64,000 nucleotides of DNA from Epiperipatus broadwayi (GCA_028023455.1 JAQFVV010006703.1:386001-450000), one strand, 5' to 3'; shown: positions 33,701 to 45,065, counted from the first letter of the stretch. A program made the numbers and translations. Notes: generated from the sequence alone by a model not told the origin.

Positions 33701-36623
33701 ATTTTGTGAAAATATATGTATGCCTCAGAGATGATTGCTTCAGGTGATGTGGACTTGAGAAGGATTCTCATGGTTGTGCTCAGACCTGGAATATTAGATG
33801 ACTCAAGATTTAGGGATAGTTTAATGGATAATGCCAAGTGGTCAGAAAAGGCTATAGGTTGGAGTGAGGGGTCAATCAGAAAGTGTAGATCAGGAGTATA
33901 GTAGATTAGGTCTATGAGAGAGGTATACCTTCTTGTATAGAAGGAAAAGACATTCAGAGAGAAGAAGCCCGCTCCACTCATGAATCTGGTATTAAGACAA
34001 TGTATATATTTGGCTAGGAGGTGTTAAAAGTACCCAAGGAAAATTGTTGGATAGGGGTTGGAAGCAATTGTGATGTTAATCTGTTGGATTATCTGTTGAA
34101 TTAGTAATTCATTTCAGTAGAGGTACACATAAATTATATTTAGAGTGAAGGCTTTGTGGAATAAGGTGGCAATAATTATATGTGGGTTATATAGTTAATT
34201 TTAAAAGATTCAAATGGGCTACTATTGGAGATTAAGATTGCCACTCCAGCCACAGATGAAGGAGAAACTGAGTGATGAAAATATCCCAGATTGCCAAGGA
34301 GGCTCAGGACTTTGGGGTTTGAAAATTGGTGCAATTTGGTCTCAGAGAGACATACAATATGTGGTGAGTACTGCTTAAACGATTTGGCCAATGCATCCAC
34401 TCTATTTAGGGAATTCAGCCCCCTTATAATAAGTCCTGCTGTATTGAGCCTCATGAGGCATTATTTTAATAGATAAATATTGTGTATTTATTGGGCAATT
34501 GGTTATAATTTGGAAATGATTAAATGAGTTTTGAATGTGTGATCATGCATCTCAGCAACAATTGGTCCTGCCAAGAGGACATATCCCAGCTTTTGCTTTT
34601 GGTGTTCTGGATCACAAGGCATCCATGTAAGAAACTCCAGTAATAGCTTGTTGCAGATCCACTATCTGGCCAGAGGCTCCCTTCCCAGACTTTTTGTAAT
34701 GCAGGCCTTCAACAGAGTCTGGTTCAACATTCGATGCCCTGGAGGTCTTAGGTAGCTTTAATTTAGTGTCCTTACCGGGAACAGGGGTTTGGCAAGGTTT
34801 TTTTGTATCTTTATTGGGTAATTCACAATTTGTTGTTTGACTATCTGCCTTAGGAACAGGCTTGCGTTTTTTCCCAGGTTTCTGGGGGATAAGATATTCG
34901 GAGTCTGAGGAGTCTATGCTTGTGTTATTTATTTTTTTCCAAGTATAATTTGTTCACTGAAGATTTGGAATCCGTATTTTGTTCATTTGCCTTCCTTTTG
35001 TTGGGCAGAGGCAAAGGGGAAGTCTCCTACATGGCCTAACATGTTGACTCAAAAGACTAATCCAAAGCACATATGGAGAGATTGGGTGAAGGCAAAGAGT
35101 CAGGGCCAACCTTATCAACAGGAGACAATAAAGAACATGTGGAGTTTTCTACTGTTTCAGATGCTGAAAGGACCACTGGGGATGCTAGAGTACAAGTGGA
35201 GCTTTCCATTGGTTCAGGTGCTACAAAGTCAGGCCTGGACATGGGAGTCTCCACAGTCTGCATCACTGGACTAGAGTTACAGAGGTGAGTTTTGCTTTTA
35301 ATTCTTTTGCAATTGTGGCAAATTCTGGCTGGGCAGTCCCTCACTAAGTGGCCTCTCTGGTGGCAGAAGAAACACTGTGGAGGAATGCCATGGAAGGTAA
35401 TGACAAGAGGGAAAGTGTCCGCATAATAGAGAGTGGAAATGTCATTGGGGTTTGATTCCCTATTCAGGGAATCAAAGAAAGCAGTATTCCAATAAACTGG
35501 AAGGTCTATGACCTTAATCAGTTGATATCTAAAGTTTATACTTTGCTATAGAGCCTGAGTATTTGCTGCAAATTACTCTCCCTGAATTTAAGGTAACAAT
35601 TTTTTATTTTGCCTGACAAGATTGTAGGATGATTCATATTAATATTACAAACGGTTTTCCCATCAAGATACTTGAAGGAATTTTGGAAGATTAATTTCTG
35701 AGTGGGATTGTTGAACTCAATTACCAGGTATCAATTATTGGGATGTTGCAGAATTTTATGAATCAGATTCCATAATTTTTCTTTGTTATCTCATAATATA
35801 GTTCATTAATTGAGAAATTTAAATAGATCACAAGAAGTGTTAGTGACAGCTAATATTGAGGTGTTTTCACTGTGGAAATTAAGAAATGATTTATGTAATT
35901 GGGGAGGAATAGTATTATTGAATCTGTTTACTACTAAGTCAATTTATTTTTGCTCTAGATTTAGATTGAGTGTGTTGGGATTGCTACAAATATCAGTTAA
36001 GTTCTCCTCAATCTCTTCATCAAATAAATTGAAATCTTTGTGATTTTTTGAAGCTTCCCATGCCATAACGTTAGGCTCAGCAAGGCCTGCCTGTGTAATG
36101 TTAGCATAGGAGGGCTTGCTGTTAATTAATGTCTTAGGTTGATTTTGGGAAGAGGAGGCATTTAAATGGGAAGACTTTATGTTAGTTTTGCTATTTTTTA
36201 TCAATTTTTTTGTTAATATTTTGAGAAACTTTTGACTTATTAGAAAAATTAAAAGAAAATTTACCATTGCTATTTTCCAAGCTTGGGAAATCTGAATTTT
36301 TAATGATCTCACTGGAGGCTTCATTTTGAAGGTTATTGGTTTGAAATTTGGACTGTGGATTCTCTGTGGTGAACTTTTGAGAACAGGTAATTTTTTTTAT
36401 TCATAGTAGCATATGTGGATGGAGTGGCAGGCTGCAAAGAACAAAAACCTGTGTTATTTTGCGTTTCCAAGATGGCTTTTTCTTCAGCTTGTTCCATTGA
36501 AGGTTCAGAAAACAGCTATCAGCTTCTTCAAAGAAAATGGTTTTCACAAGGAAAGACCCAGAAAAACACAGAAAAAACTAACTTTCTATAAGAGCCTAGG
36601 AATCAATGAAGTCAATTCTAAAC
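30773..36623 (-). pseudogene. LINE C: two-ORF LINE with 17-bp target duplication, decayed
   Basis: A nearly full-length 5.85-kb LINE, flanked by TAAATAAACATTTTTTT at 30756-30772 and 36624-36640. ORF1 (about 36324-34950) has a KPSYANITQAG N-terminal block and two zinc knuckles (CFFCHQRGHLVRDC, then CHNCKRIKSKTHLC; about 35270-35370). ORF2 (about 34454-31302) shows LIIRGLNS and LSETKLH of the endonuclease and FSDHLAL (about 33830). Its reverse transcriptase shows SIPQGSPLN and YMDDLAIF (about 32480). The C-terminus has a CSLCLREDETCLHLLCLC zinc motif. At least six frame breaks make it inactive. The same family as LINEs A and B in this window. It lies inside the Gypsy 5' LTR, so it is younger than Gypsy. 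Confidence 0.88.
30906..31097. repeat. 96-bp perfect tandem duplication in LINE C 3' region
   Basis: Two adjacent copies (30906-31001 and 31002-31097) appear identical, while the surrounding LINE is heavily mutated. The duplication is therefore recent. Confidence 0.9.
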
Positions 36624-36683
36624 TAAATAAACATTTTTTTAATTGATTTTTTTCGCAACACTATAACCAAATTTATTAAATAT

Positions 36684-38490
36684 TTTATAATGAGTATGAA
36701 ATCTAAAGTATTCAACTGGATACATTTTGAAACTTCCATTTTAAAATAGAAATAAGTATTCTCTATGGTGTTATTGCTCTCAAAAAGAATGTTCGGCAAC
36801 GAAAATTCATTAAGGTTATATCATATTTTATACAACTAAGAAGCATTTTATAATTGCATACAAATAAGTAAAAATTAACAATGGAATTTTTCATAGGTAG
36901 AAATAATTAATGTGAAATTAAACATATACGAATTAATTTCATAATCAGTAAAGAGATTTAATACATTCAATGCTAACTCATCTAAAAACGAAAATGAGCA
37001 GTATATAATCACATTTTTAACTAATGTCCTTAGATGGATCTGGAATAAAATAAAGATAATTGTTTCTGAAAGCATATTTATAAAGTTATAGCATCCTTTA
37101 CAATTATATTCTCTTGATGATTTTAGGTGAACGCTAATATGTTTTAAATTTTTTCTTAGATATATCCACATTTCCAGTTAAATGTCTTTTAAAGTTACCT
37201 TAATATAGTAAGTTGGGCAGTATTAGAGAAACATTTTCCAGAACAGCATTCTAAAAAATATTCTTTAATTGTAATCTGTTTCTGAAAATGTTTTGTTATT
37301 TCAAATTTATTTTTAATTATTTTTTTCAATCGTAAGTATGTATAATATCAGTTGCCAAACTGAATTTCATGGGGTTTCTCTACTATGCAAATAAAAATCA
37401 GATACATATGTCTCATTTATTGTCATGAAGCAGTACTGGGGTAAGAAATCGATACATTTTAGATTCAGCTCCACTTTTTATTGGAAAAGAGATTTTTTTG
37501 TCCTACTATGTAATACTATTACAATTAATATACAACTTAAATGCACAATGTAAAACGTCTTATTGTTTATAAGTGGCAATTTGTTTAAACTTTTAGTGTT
37601 TTTTGTCTTCTCAATTTCTTATTTTGTTTGAAACAAAGGTGGGTGAGGTATTTAAAAATATAAAGGTATAATTTTGAATTTTTTACCATTTCTAATTGCC
37701 AGGTTTGTTTAGAACTTGTATTATTTTTTTAAAAAAATTTTAATTTCTTGTTTGATTTTGAAAAAGTGAGTCAAAAATATCATCTTATACAAAAACAATT
37801 CTAAAAGTTCAAAATAGAGGTCAGCTACAAATTTCTTACTTTTCAATAAGAAATTTCATTTTTGTAGTCGCTACAAATTAAAATTAAATAATCAAAATGA
37901 AAATGAACTAGCTTTGTAAAAACAAATAAAACAATGTTAAGATGGAAATTATTACTTTGTTTACTATTTATAAACTGAATGCCCACCCTGATAAATGTTA
38001 GAAAAAAAGTTCAGTTCGTCGCAGTTTTGCTGAAACATTTTCTACCATAGAGGACAATAGTTCAAGAGATGTGTCTCTCAACTTCTTGAGGACTATATTT
38101 GGCATAAAATATTTTATTTTCAATATCATTAAAAAGATCATTGTGACATAAAAATTCCAATGCATTTTCTTTACTGACAATTACTTTTCCATAGAAAGAA
38201 TCTTTGAAAAATACATTTCTTTCAAACAATGTTATAGAAGTCTTTCTTAGGTTAAAAATGGATAGCATTATGAGATTATGTGATCTAAATGAAGAACACC
38301 ATGTTTTTTTTTATTTGTAAAAAAAAAATGAACAAAAAATACTAAAACACTATTATTGAAGGACACGTGTTTTAATTGTACTTTTCTTTATCAAAAATAA
38401 ATATAAGCTTTCTTTTGATACAAATAATAAAAACATTTAAAATAAAAACCACGAAATTTATTCATAGATTAATTTCTAAATACTAAAAAA
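36684..38490 (-). other. AT-rich stretch with unrecognised decayed coding fragments
   Basis: Intronic. Minus-strand frames at 36875-37171, 38062-38268 and 37998-38180 have protein-like composition. The last two join through one frameshift (…SKENALEFLCHND… then LELLSSMVENVSAKLRRTEL). They may come from one old transposase-like gene, but I recognise no motif. Confidence 0.35.
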
Positions 38491-38497
38491 GTATTAT

Positions 38498-38578
38498 CAT
38501 ATGTCATAGCATCGGCCGAGAGGCGAACCCACAACCGTCTGCAACCAACTACTTGCTTGCAAGGAAGCTGCTATGACC
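38498..38578 (-). mobile_element. SINE copy, 5' part rearranged
   Basis: The reverse complement matches the SINE at 297-406 from GCAAGCAAGTAGTTGG through the B-box (GGGTTCGCCTCTCGG) to CTATGACATATG. The A-box end is replaced by other sequence. AAAGTATT on both sides may be the target duplication. Confidence 0.72.
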
Positions 38579-38890
38579 TGAAAGTATTTATTGTAATTGC
38601 AATACATGTTTTATTTTTATATTTTATTTTCTGTTGTATTTTTTTAAATATTTAAATACATATATTTTACATATATAAAATACATTAAATTTTACATTTA
38701 CTAATTAGTTATCTCAAAATTGTTTCATATCTCAACACATTGTTTATAAAATCAAGTAAACTTATAATGGAATGTTATTAAAACAGGCAAAACTCTCTAT
38801 ACGTATCGCCTCTCAGTGCAAGCCAGAGTAATCAATGGATGCCAGAAGGCTTGTGCTTAAAATCTCCATCTAGTGTCTACTCATCCAATA

Positions 38891-38932
38891 TCCTCAGACT
38901 AGTTTCTGGCTTGTGGCCTCCATCAGTGAGGA
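38891..38932 (-). ncRNA. hammerhead ribozyme motif, left arm, one core change
   Basis: Minus strand: stem I TCCTCA/TGAGGA; core CTGATGG (38926-38920, last base normally A); stem II GGC-CACAA-GCC; GAA; stem III ACT/AGT; C at the cleavage position 38897. Stems are perfect, but the core A-to-G change should impair cleavage. Confidence 0.72.
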
Positions 38933-39484
38933 GCCATGGATCTGAGATGACTGCACCTAGATCTTAGAATCTAATGCAACCCTCCAGCAGCCAACTTCTA
39001 TCTCTACTTAACTACAATATTTTCAATCCCAGCCCACCAGCTTATGTAGTCATATTAGGTATGAACTCAGTTCAGTACCTATACATTTTGGTGTCTTTGG
39101 TTCTTTAATAATCATAGCCACTACTATCCTATTAGGTAGGATTGGTTTTAAGCCGATAAACATCACATGATCACCATTTCTTATGCTTGCTCTTAACTGT
39201 TATTAAGAAATGGTGATCATGTGATGTTTATTGGCTTAAAACCAATCCTGCCTAATAGGATAGTGGTGGCTATGGTTATTAAAGAACCAAAGACACCAAA
39301 GTGTATAGGTGCTGAACTGAGTTCAGACCTATATGACTATATAAGCTGTTGAGCTTGGATTAAAAATATTATAGTGTTTTCAATTTAAGTTTCATAGTTA
39401 TGTAGTTAAGTAGAGATAAAAGGTGTCTGCTGGAGTGTTGCATTAGATCCTAAGATCTAGGTGCAGTGCTTTCAGATACAAGGC

Positions 39485-39526
39485 TTCTCACTGATGAAGG
39501 CCACAAGACAGAAACTAGTCTGAGGA
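39485..39526 (+). ncRNA. hammerhead ribozyme motif, right arm, core intact
   Basis: Plus strand: stem I TTCTCA (39485-39490) with TGAGGA (39521-39526); CTGATGA (39491-39497); stem II GGC/GAC with one mismatch; GAA at 39511-39513; stem III ACT/AGT; cleavage C at 39520. All invariant core bases are present, but stem II is weakened. Confidence 0.74.
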
Positions 39527-40182
39527 TATAGGATGAGTAGGCACTAGACATACATTTTATGCACAAGTCTTCTGGCATCCACTGATTACTCTGGCTTGCA
39601 CTGAGAGGCGATACATGCAGAGAGTTTTGCCTATTTTAATAACAGTTAAGAGTAAGCATAAGAAATGGTGATCATATTATGTATATATAATGGAATGTAT
39701 GACCTGATTATATTAGTACCTAAAAAGTTTCTTACAAAAATTTTCATAATCAGTATCAATATTATGGCCATTGCTTACTGTATTAAGATTGGAAATAGTT
39801 TAATGCAAGTTTAGTCTACTAATAATGTAAATATTTTTGGAAACTTGGATACTGTTAAATAACAACAACAACAACAAACAAACAAACATACAATAATATT
39901 AATATTAAACTACTATTACTATCCTCACTAGTAATATAGTAATATAAAAGAAAAAAATGAAGTTAAATAATAAAAGTTTATATCTAGAATAAAATATTTT
40001 TTTCTACTTTCAAAAGTAGATAACATACATTATATATACAAGTAAAAAGTATGTATATATATTTTTATATTGTCATATTTCTTTTTTTGTAATATATATA
40101 TATATATATAACTGATAATTTTTTAAAACTGCCGACAAAAAGTTTATTTAATAATTACTTATTATATAGAATATTTATTTAG

Positions 40183-40455
40183 AAATTAAATATTATATAA
40201 AGTTAAATTATAATAACTGTAGCTTATTCCACTGCACATGCGCTTTATAGATCTGCTAATTATAATGAATACTCTCCTGTAAAGCGCATGTGCAATGGAG
40301 TAAGCTACATTTTTTTTCTCATGTGTCAAAGCATCAGCCGGGAAGTGAACCCGCTAACCCGGGATAACTGCTTGTAAAGCAGCCGTCGTTTATTATTATA
40401 ATTTATAAAAAAAAACATCACGCTATATAAATTAAATATTTATAAAGTTAAATTA
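40183..40455 (-). mobile_element. SINE-related foldback with ~27-bp target duplication
   Basis: Near-identical direct repeats at 40183-40210 and 40429-40455 flank a 218-bp insertion. On the minus strand it starts with a tRNA-like segment (GGGTTCACTTCCCGG B-box, about 40332-40352) related to the SINE at 297-406. An A8 run follows, then a hairpin of two 29-base arms (40219-40247 and 40279-40307). Confidence 0.7.
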
Positions 40456-41749
40456 GAAAAAATTCCAATGAAATAATTTTTTACTATTTAGCATTTCTGT
40501 CTGTCTCAAACACTAATATAAGTAGAAAGAGTTTTAATGAATGAAAAACGCTTTCCTAATTAAAAAAAGTATATTATTTACTTCTTGATTTCTTGATAAG
40601 AGAATCTATTGGCAACATAAATATAATCCTGAAGAGAAATTCACTTTCTGATAGGTAAAAGTGAATGTAGGAAAACTCTGTGCAGGTTACCCTCATCTAA
40701 ATTATTATTTTGAAAAACCTTGGATGGGGGGGGGGATTCATTAGGGTTGTTGATAATTAGTGCAAAATGTTTTCTTTGAGCCGTTGAGCCGTATGAGTTC
40801 ATTAAATACCAGGCACAAGATATATATATATATATATGCCTTTAGTTAGTGAATAATTAATAGTTTTGTGGCTAAATAATTGCAATTGTGATAAGACCTT
40901 TGTTATACTTTTGTAATCCATACTAAATAATTTGCACTCATACATTTTAGCTGTCTATTTTTTGATGGATTTGTACTTATTCTTGCATGTATATGTTTTC
41001 TTAATGTTATAACAAGTTATTTCAATAAAAACATAGTTAAGTTTTTTTTAATTGAAAGATAATACATATTTATTGTTTGCCTTTTCTGCATCTGGTAAAA
41101 AAAAACAGACATTGCTATTCTAATGCTTTAGATAATTCATAGGTACCAATAGAGTTGGGTATCTACATTCCATTCTACATATACATGATTCTTTTAAAAA
41201 GTGTCAAGGTCTTGAAACAATACTGAAATAAGTCATTGATAAATTTAAGATTCAGCCTATTTTACATATGTAAAAAATATATACTTAAATATTTCAAAAG
41301 TACAACATAAAATAAAATACAAAATGAAATTGGTGCAAGGTACAATAAATAAATATCTTTTATTATATAGAAATTAATCTAAAAATAAACTTTGTGTTCT
41401 TTATTTATATCATTAGAAAGTTTATTTTAATAAAGAAATGTACAAGTAAAATTTGTGTTGCTCATTGATAGTGTTTTGTTGCTATTTCTGTGATACAACA
41501 ATCATCTTAACAATGTAAATGTGAGCCACCAAATGGAGTTCTCAAGAAGATGAAAGGCATTCTCCTACATTATAGCAATCTCAATTGGATCATATTTGCT
41601 GGAAAATATTTCAGCAAACAGCAAAGAATTTAATCTCTTTTTATCCTTTCTTCAGGACATGTACTTCATTTTTTAGTAGTAATCAAAGTAAATAATTTTT
41701 ACTTTAAGCCTCTTTTTAATTTTATTATTTATAAATAATTTTATTGAAA
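40456..41749. other. intronic spacer
   Basis: No gene or recognisable repeat. A run of ten G (about 40726-40735) and a short AT tract (about 40819-40838) are the only notable features. Confidence 0.45.
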
Positions 41750-41843
41750 AACCATATGTAATAATGATACAATTGTAAATCAAAAAAAATAGTTATCCAT
41801 GTTTGTCAGGCAACCAAATGTTCTGATGTGGTTACTGGTGTTG

Positions 41844-44800
41844 TTAATCCAGCTTAATCAGGCTCCATGTGTTGTCAAATAAAAATCTGGAAGAGATTAT
41901 TCTGTCCTTATGGCGAAATTCCTTTAGCTTGGAAATGAATGTGTCTTCAGGCTTGGGATTTGGAAAGGTAAATTTGTTGCGACATCTGGCCATCCAGATG
42001 GCATAAGTGAGAAAGGTTGAGAGTCTTGTGGTGTCATAATTCCTGGACAGGAAGCAGCATTTAATATTTAAGATTTTGTTCAGGGAAATGTGGCAGTGGT
42101 AAGTAATGAAAGTTCTGATTTTGTCATATGCTGGGCAATCATTTATCATATGATCAAAGGTTTCACAGGTTCTATGGCAGTTATGACCCATAGGATCTAT
42201 ATTCTTGAGGAATCTCCTGTAGTGCAGGAACCAGTTTGTCTGGAGTGAATTCAGGTTGATTTTTACGAGAAAGTCCAGGAACCTTGGCTCCAGCTTGAGA
42301 TGCTTGAAAAACCTGGTGACCACGTGATTGTTACCACCGAGGTAAGGAATGGTAGAGTTTTGTGTGGGAAATAGCAGGCCATGAGCATCCCAAATGGAGA
42401 TTTTTTGTCTGAATACTAGGGTAGAGTGGCCATTGTGAGCGAAAAGGTAGTCAAGTATCTGATTTAGCCAGCTTATCTTTGAAGGTGGAGGTCTGTCTGA
42501 TGGAATGACTGGTTGTTCTACTACAATCTGGGGAAATTTCTTTTGTAGGATATGGATCAGAGAGTGGCACTTTTGGTAGTATATAGAAAATGTTGCATGC
42601 AATGACATACCATTATTTTTACTATGTCGCTGCATGCATTCAATTCCTATGGCTGCTGTTTTACCATTCCACAACAGCCATGCACAGATTCGGTTGATTT
42701 TTGTATTGAAAGTATTTGTCATGTTAATTATGTGTAGATAGTAGCTAATCTTTGCCATTACCTTGATATTGAGGAGAGAGATTTTCCCTTGCAGTGATAA
42801 ATAAACCTTGGCAAGGTTTTTAACTGTGTTGGTGGCGGCTTCAATGATGGAATTCTGTATTTGTATCGACATGGCTTGCGGTGACTTGTATATGGGAAAC
42901 CCCAAAAAGTTTTGGGGGTCTGCTGAGAAAGGCGATGATATCTTCTTGCCAGTGTTGATTTTCCAGGCCGATGACTTGTTGAGGTTGAAGGAAAGTTTGG
43001 AGGATTCGGAAAATTTTTTGATTATTTGTATGAGAGGTTTTAGATATTTTTGGGAGGGTAAGGTGACAAGGACATCATCCATGTAGGCAAATGCTTTACA
43101 GCATTTCTTCAGCTGGGGTATATAGATTCCTGGAAGTTCTGCCTCAATCTGTTTAAGAAGGGGGTTTAAGTAGAGTATAAATAAGAGACCGCTAAGTGGA
43201 GATCCTTGGGGTATGGATTTTGAAGGAATAAAACCATCTGTAAAGAAACCATTCAGGGAAATGTGGACCAATCTGTTGTTTAGTAGATTGTCCAATATCT
43301 GAATGATTTGAGTAGGAATGTCTAGTGCTGAGAGGCAATTGAGCAGGATGTTGACATCTACTGAATCAAATGCTTCAGGGATGTCTAGCTGAACGGGAAT
43401 GGGTTTGTATAGATTCTTGGATCTGATATGATCACAGAGAATTTTTACCTCCCCGATTGCAGAGAGTGTGGATGAGCCCTTCTTTGCAAATTGCAACTGG
43501 GATATGTTGTCCAGAATAACATCTTGTATTTTTTCCTTGATCACACCTTCAATGACCTTTAATAGTATTGGGGTCATGGAGATTGGTCTTATGCTAGATA
43601 GAGCAGATGCATCCCAGTTTTTCTTAAGAAAGGGGACCATCGCTATGGGATAAAGTTTGGGGATGATTTTTTTGCTGTTTGCAAGATAGTTAATTAGTTT
43701 TAATACTATGGGAGCTGTGAAATTCTCAAGGTGCGTAAGTATGAACTTTGGAATGCCGTGTAGTCCTGGATGGACATTGGATGGTAGGGCGGTCAAGTGG
43801 TTTTTGATGTTTGATATTGTTATTCCATGTTCATTGTTTTGTGATGTCTCATGCCACTGATTTGTGGGGTAGGTAACAGAGTTTGATAGGTGGTTTTTTA
43901 AATATGACTCTATTTGAATGAGCATTTGGTTGCCGGAGGTATGGCTACCACCGATGAGGAGGGACAAAGGAGTTTTTTGTTTCTTCCTTGCCCCCAGAGC
44001 CCATCTGAGATATCCACGTGTCCAGCAGTGTTGGCCAGGTAAGTATAACCTAGCATTCTTTGTTGCTATTATTTCAGCAATCGCAGCTTGTTTTTGCTTG
44101 TACTGTGTTTTAAGTAATAGGAGGTTGTCTATAGTACCATCACTTGAGAAATTTTTAATCCTATGGTGAAGCAAATCAAGCTCATTCATTAGGGTTGTTG
44201 ACCCTTTATGTTTTTTGGTGTGCTGTATGATTATGGTTTGGAGGATGCCTGTGAAGGTGAACCAGGCTTCCTCAGGATTTATGTTAAGAATGTCAATTTT
44301 TTCAAAGAGTATGTAGGCATCTGAGAAGACAGCTTCCGTGGCAGCAGCTTTAGTTATAATTATGATTGTTTTATTGTAGTCTATGGGAGTGTAGGAGTCC
44401 AGATCTAGAGACGCTATCAGGGCAAGATGGTCTGAGAAGGGAACAGGTTGAAGCTTATCTTCCAAACCATAGTGCAGCTCTGAGGTGTAAAACATTAGGT
44501 CAATCAGTGTTCTAGAGCTCTTCGTATAGAATGAGTATGCATCCACAGGGAAGAAACCTCTGCCATTTATGAATCCCCTGGCTAAGAGATGGAGGTATTT
44601 CCCTCTGAACACATCATATTGCAGGTTGAAGTCACCCAAGAGGATTGTAGGGCCTGTGTTGTTTGCAGTGATGAGATTTATGGTGTGTATTATTCTAGAA
44701 TAAGTCAATGGGTTGTTCTGGCAGTATACATATATAGCAATGAATTCACTAGATTGGTATATAAGCTTGATTGCAATGAGATTGGCATCATGGTAAAACA

Positions 44801-45065
44801 CTTTATAGGAAGAAGGTGGTTTCCTGTTATTAATGATGATTCCTACCCCTCCAGCAGCTGATGTATTAGTAGACAGAAGGGTGAAGCCCAGTTTTGAAAG
44901 TTCGAGAATTATGTGAGGATTGGAGTTTAGGTGATATTTGGTCTCTCCTAAGAATAAAATATCAGGAGATGTAAGATGGAAAAAATGCCTAATCGCATAT
45001 AAACGGTCAGTAGAATTAATTCCCCTGATGTTAAGATCAATGATTTGGCACTTGATCCTATCCAT
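41844..45065 (-). CDS. LINE A ORF2: endonuclease-reverse transcriptase, uninterrupted
   Basis: An open frame of 1073 codons, full length for a LINE ORF2. The endonuclease covers residues 1-225: LNIRGINS (11-18), LGETKYH with the catalytic glutamate (39-45), LLGDFNL (142-148) and SDHLAL (211-216). The reverse transcriptase runs about 440-720: IRPISMTP (492-499), VQLDIPEAFDSVD (558-570), SIPQGSPLSG (617-626) and FAYMDDV (659-665), with YMDD where most LINEs have YADD or FADD. A C-x3-C-x4-H-x4-C zinc motif (C963, C967, H972, C977) lies near the C-terminus. The start follows ORF1 remnants within 300 bp. The element is 5'-truncated and ORF1 is broken, but ORF2 could still supply enzyme. The clade is unresolved. 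Confidence 0.92.
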   Translation of the reverse strand: MDRIKCQIIDLNIRGINSTDRLYAIRHFFHLTSPDILFLGETKYHLNSNPHIILELSKLGFTLLSTNTSAAGGVGIIINNRKPPSSYKVFYHDANLIAIKLIYQSSEFIAIYVYCQNNPLTYSRIIHTINLITANNTGPTILLGDFNLQYDVFRGKYLHLLARGFINGRGFFPVDAYSFYTKSSRTLIDLMFYTSELHYGLEDKLQPVPFSDHLALIASLDLDSYTPIDYNKTIIIITKAAATEAVFSDAYILFEKIDILNINPEEAWFTFTGILQTIIIQHTKKHKGSTTLMNELDLLHHRIKNFSSDGTIDNLLLLKTQYKQKQAAIAEIIATKNARLYLPGQHCWTRGYLRWALGARKKQKTPLSLLIGGSHTSGNQMLIQIESYLKNHLSNSVTYPTNQWHETSQNNEHGITISNIKNHLTALPSNVHPGLHGIPKFILTHLENFTAPIVLKLINYLANSKKIIPKLYPIAMVPFLKKNWDASALSSIRPISMTPILLKVIEGVIKEKIQDVILDNISQLQFAKKGSSTLSAIGEVKILCDHIRSKNLYKPIPVQLDIPEAFDSVDVNILLNCLSALDIPTQIIQILDNLLNNRLVHISLNGFFTDGFIPSKSIPQGSPLSGLLFILYLNPLLKQIEAELPGIYIPQLKKCCKAFAYMDDVLVTLPSQKYLKPLIQIIKKFSESSKLSFNLNKSSAWKINTGKKISSPFSADPQNFLGFPIYKSPQAMSIQIQNSIIEAATNTVKNLAKVYLSLQGKISLLNIKVMAKISYYLHIINMTNTFNTKINRICAWLLWNGKTAAIGIECMQRHSKNNGMSLHATFSIYYQKCHSLIHILQKKFPQIVVEQPVIPSDRPPPSKISWLNQILDYLFAHNGHSTLVFRQKISIWDAHGLLFPTQNSTIPYLGGNNHVVTRFFKHLKLEPRFLDFLVKINLNSLQTNWFLHYRRFLKNIDPMGHNCHRTCETFDHMINDCPAYDKIRTFITYHCHISLNKILNIKCCFLSRNYDTTRLSTFLTYAIWMARCRNKFTFPNPKPEDTFISKLKEFRHKDRIISSRFLFDNTWSLIKLD

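Larger units (their letters stand above)
21596..36683 (-). mobile_element. dead Gypsy LTR retrotransposon with three nested insertions
   Basis: Direct repeats at 21596-22462 and 29950-36683 (excluding inserts) are the 3' and 5' LTRs of a minus-strand element. Between them lie gag, reverse transcriptase, RNase H and integrase remnants in Gypsy order. Subtracting inserts at 22463-23975, 26365-28187 and 30773-36623 leaves about 5.9 kb, a normal Gypsy size. The 3' LTR begins TGTTCAAC directly after a purine-rich tract (complement of about 23990-24007), the expected polypurine tract. The 5' LTR lacks its first ~16 bases, so the target duplication could not be recovered. It lies wholly within the host intron, in the same orientation as the gene. 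Confidence 0.85.
38776..39685. mobile_element. retrozyme-like palindrome of ~455-bp units
   Basis: A non-coding insertion with a 13-bp target duplication (TATAATGGAATGT at 38763-38775 and 39686-39698). Inverted arms of about 430-480 bp meet near 39204. The plus arm runs past one unit: AAGAAATGGTGATCAT at 39205 recurs at 39660, giving a 455-bp period. The source RNA or cDNA was therefore at least partly multimeric. Each arm has one hammerhead motif. Unit sequence differs from the 379-bp family except around the ribozyme. Confidence 0.8.

Noticed and set aside
29950-36683. Target duplication for the Gypsy element
   Set aside because: The 5' LTR lacks its first bases, and no matching flanks were found.
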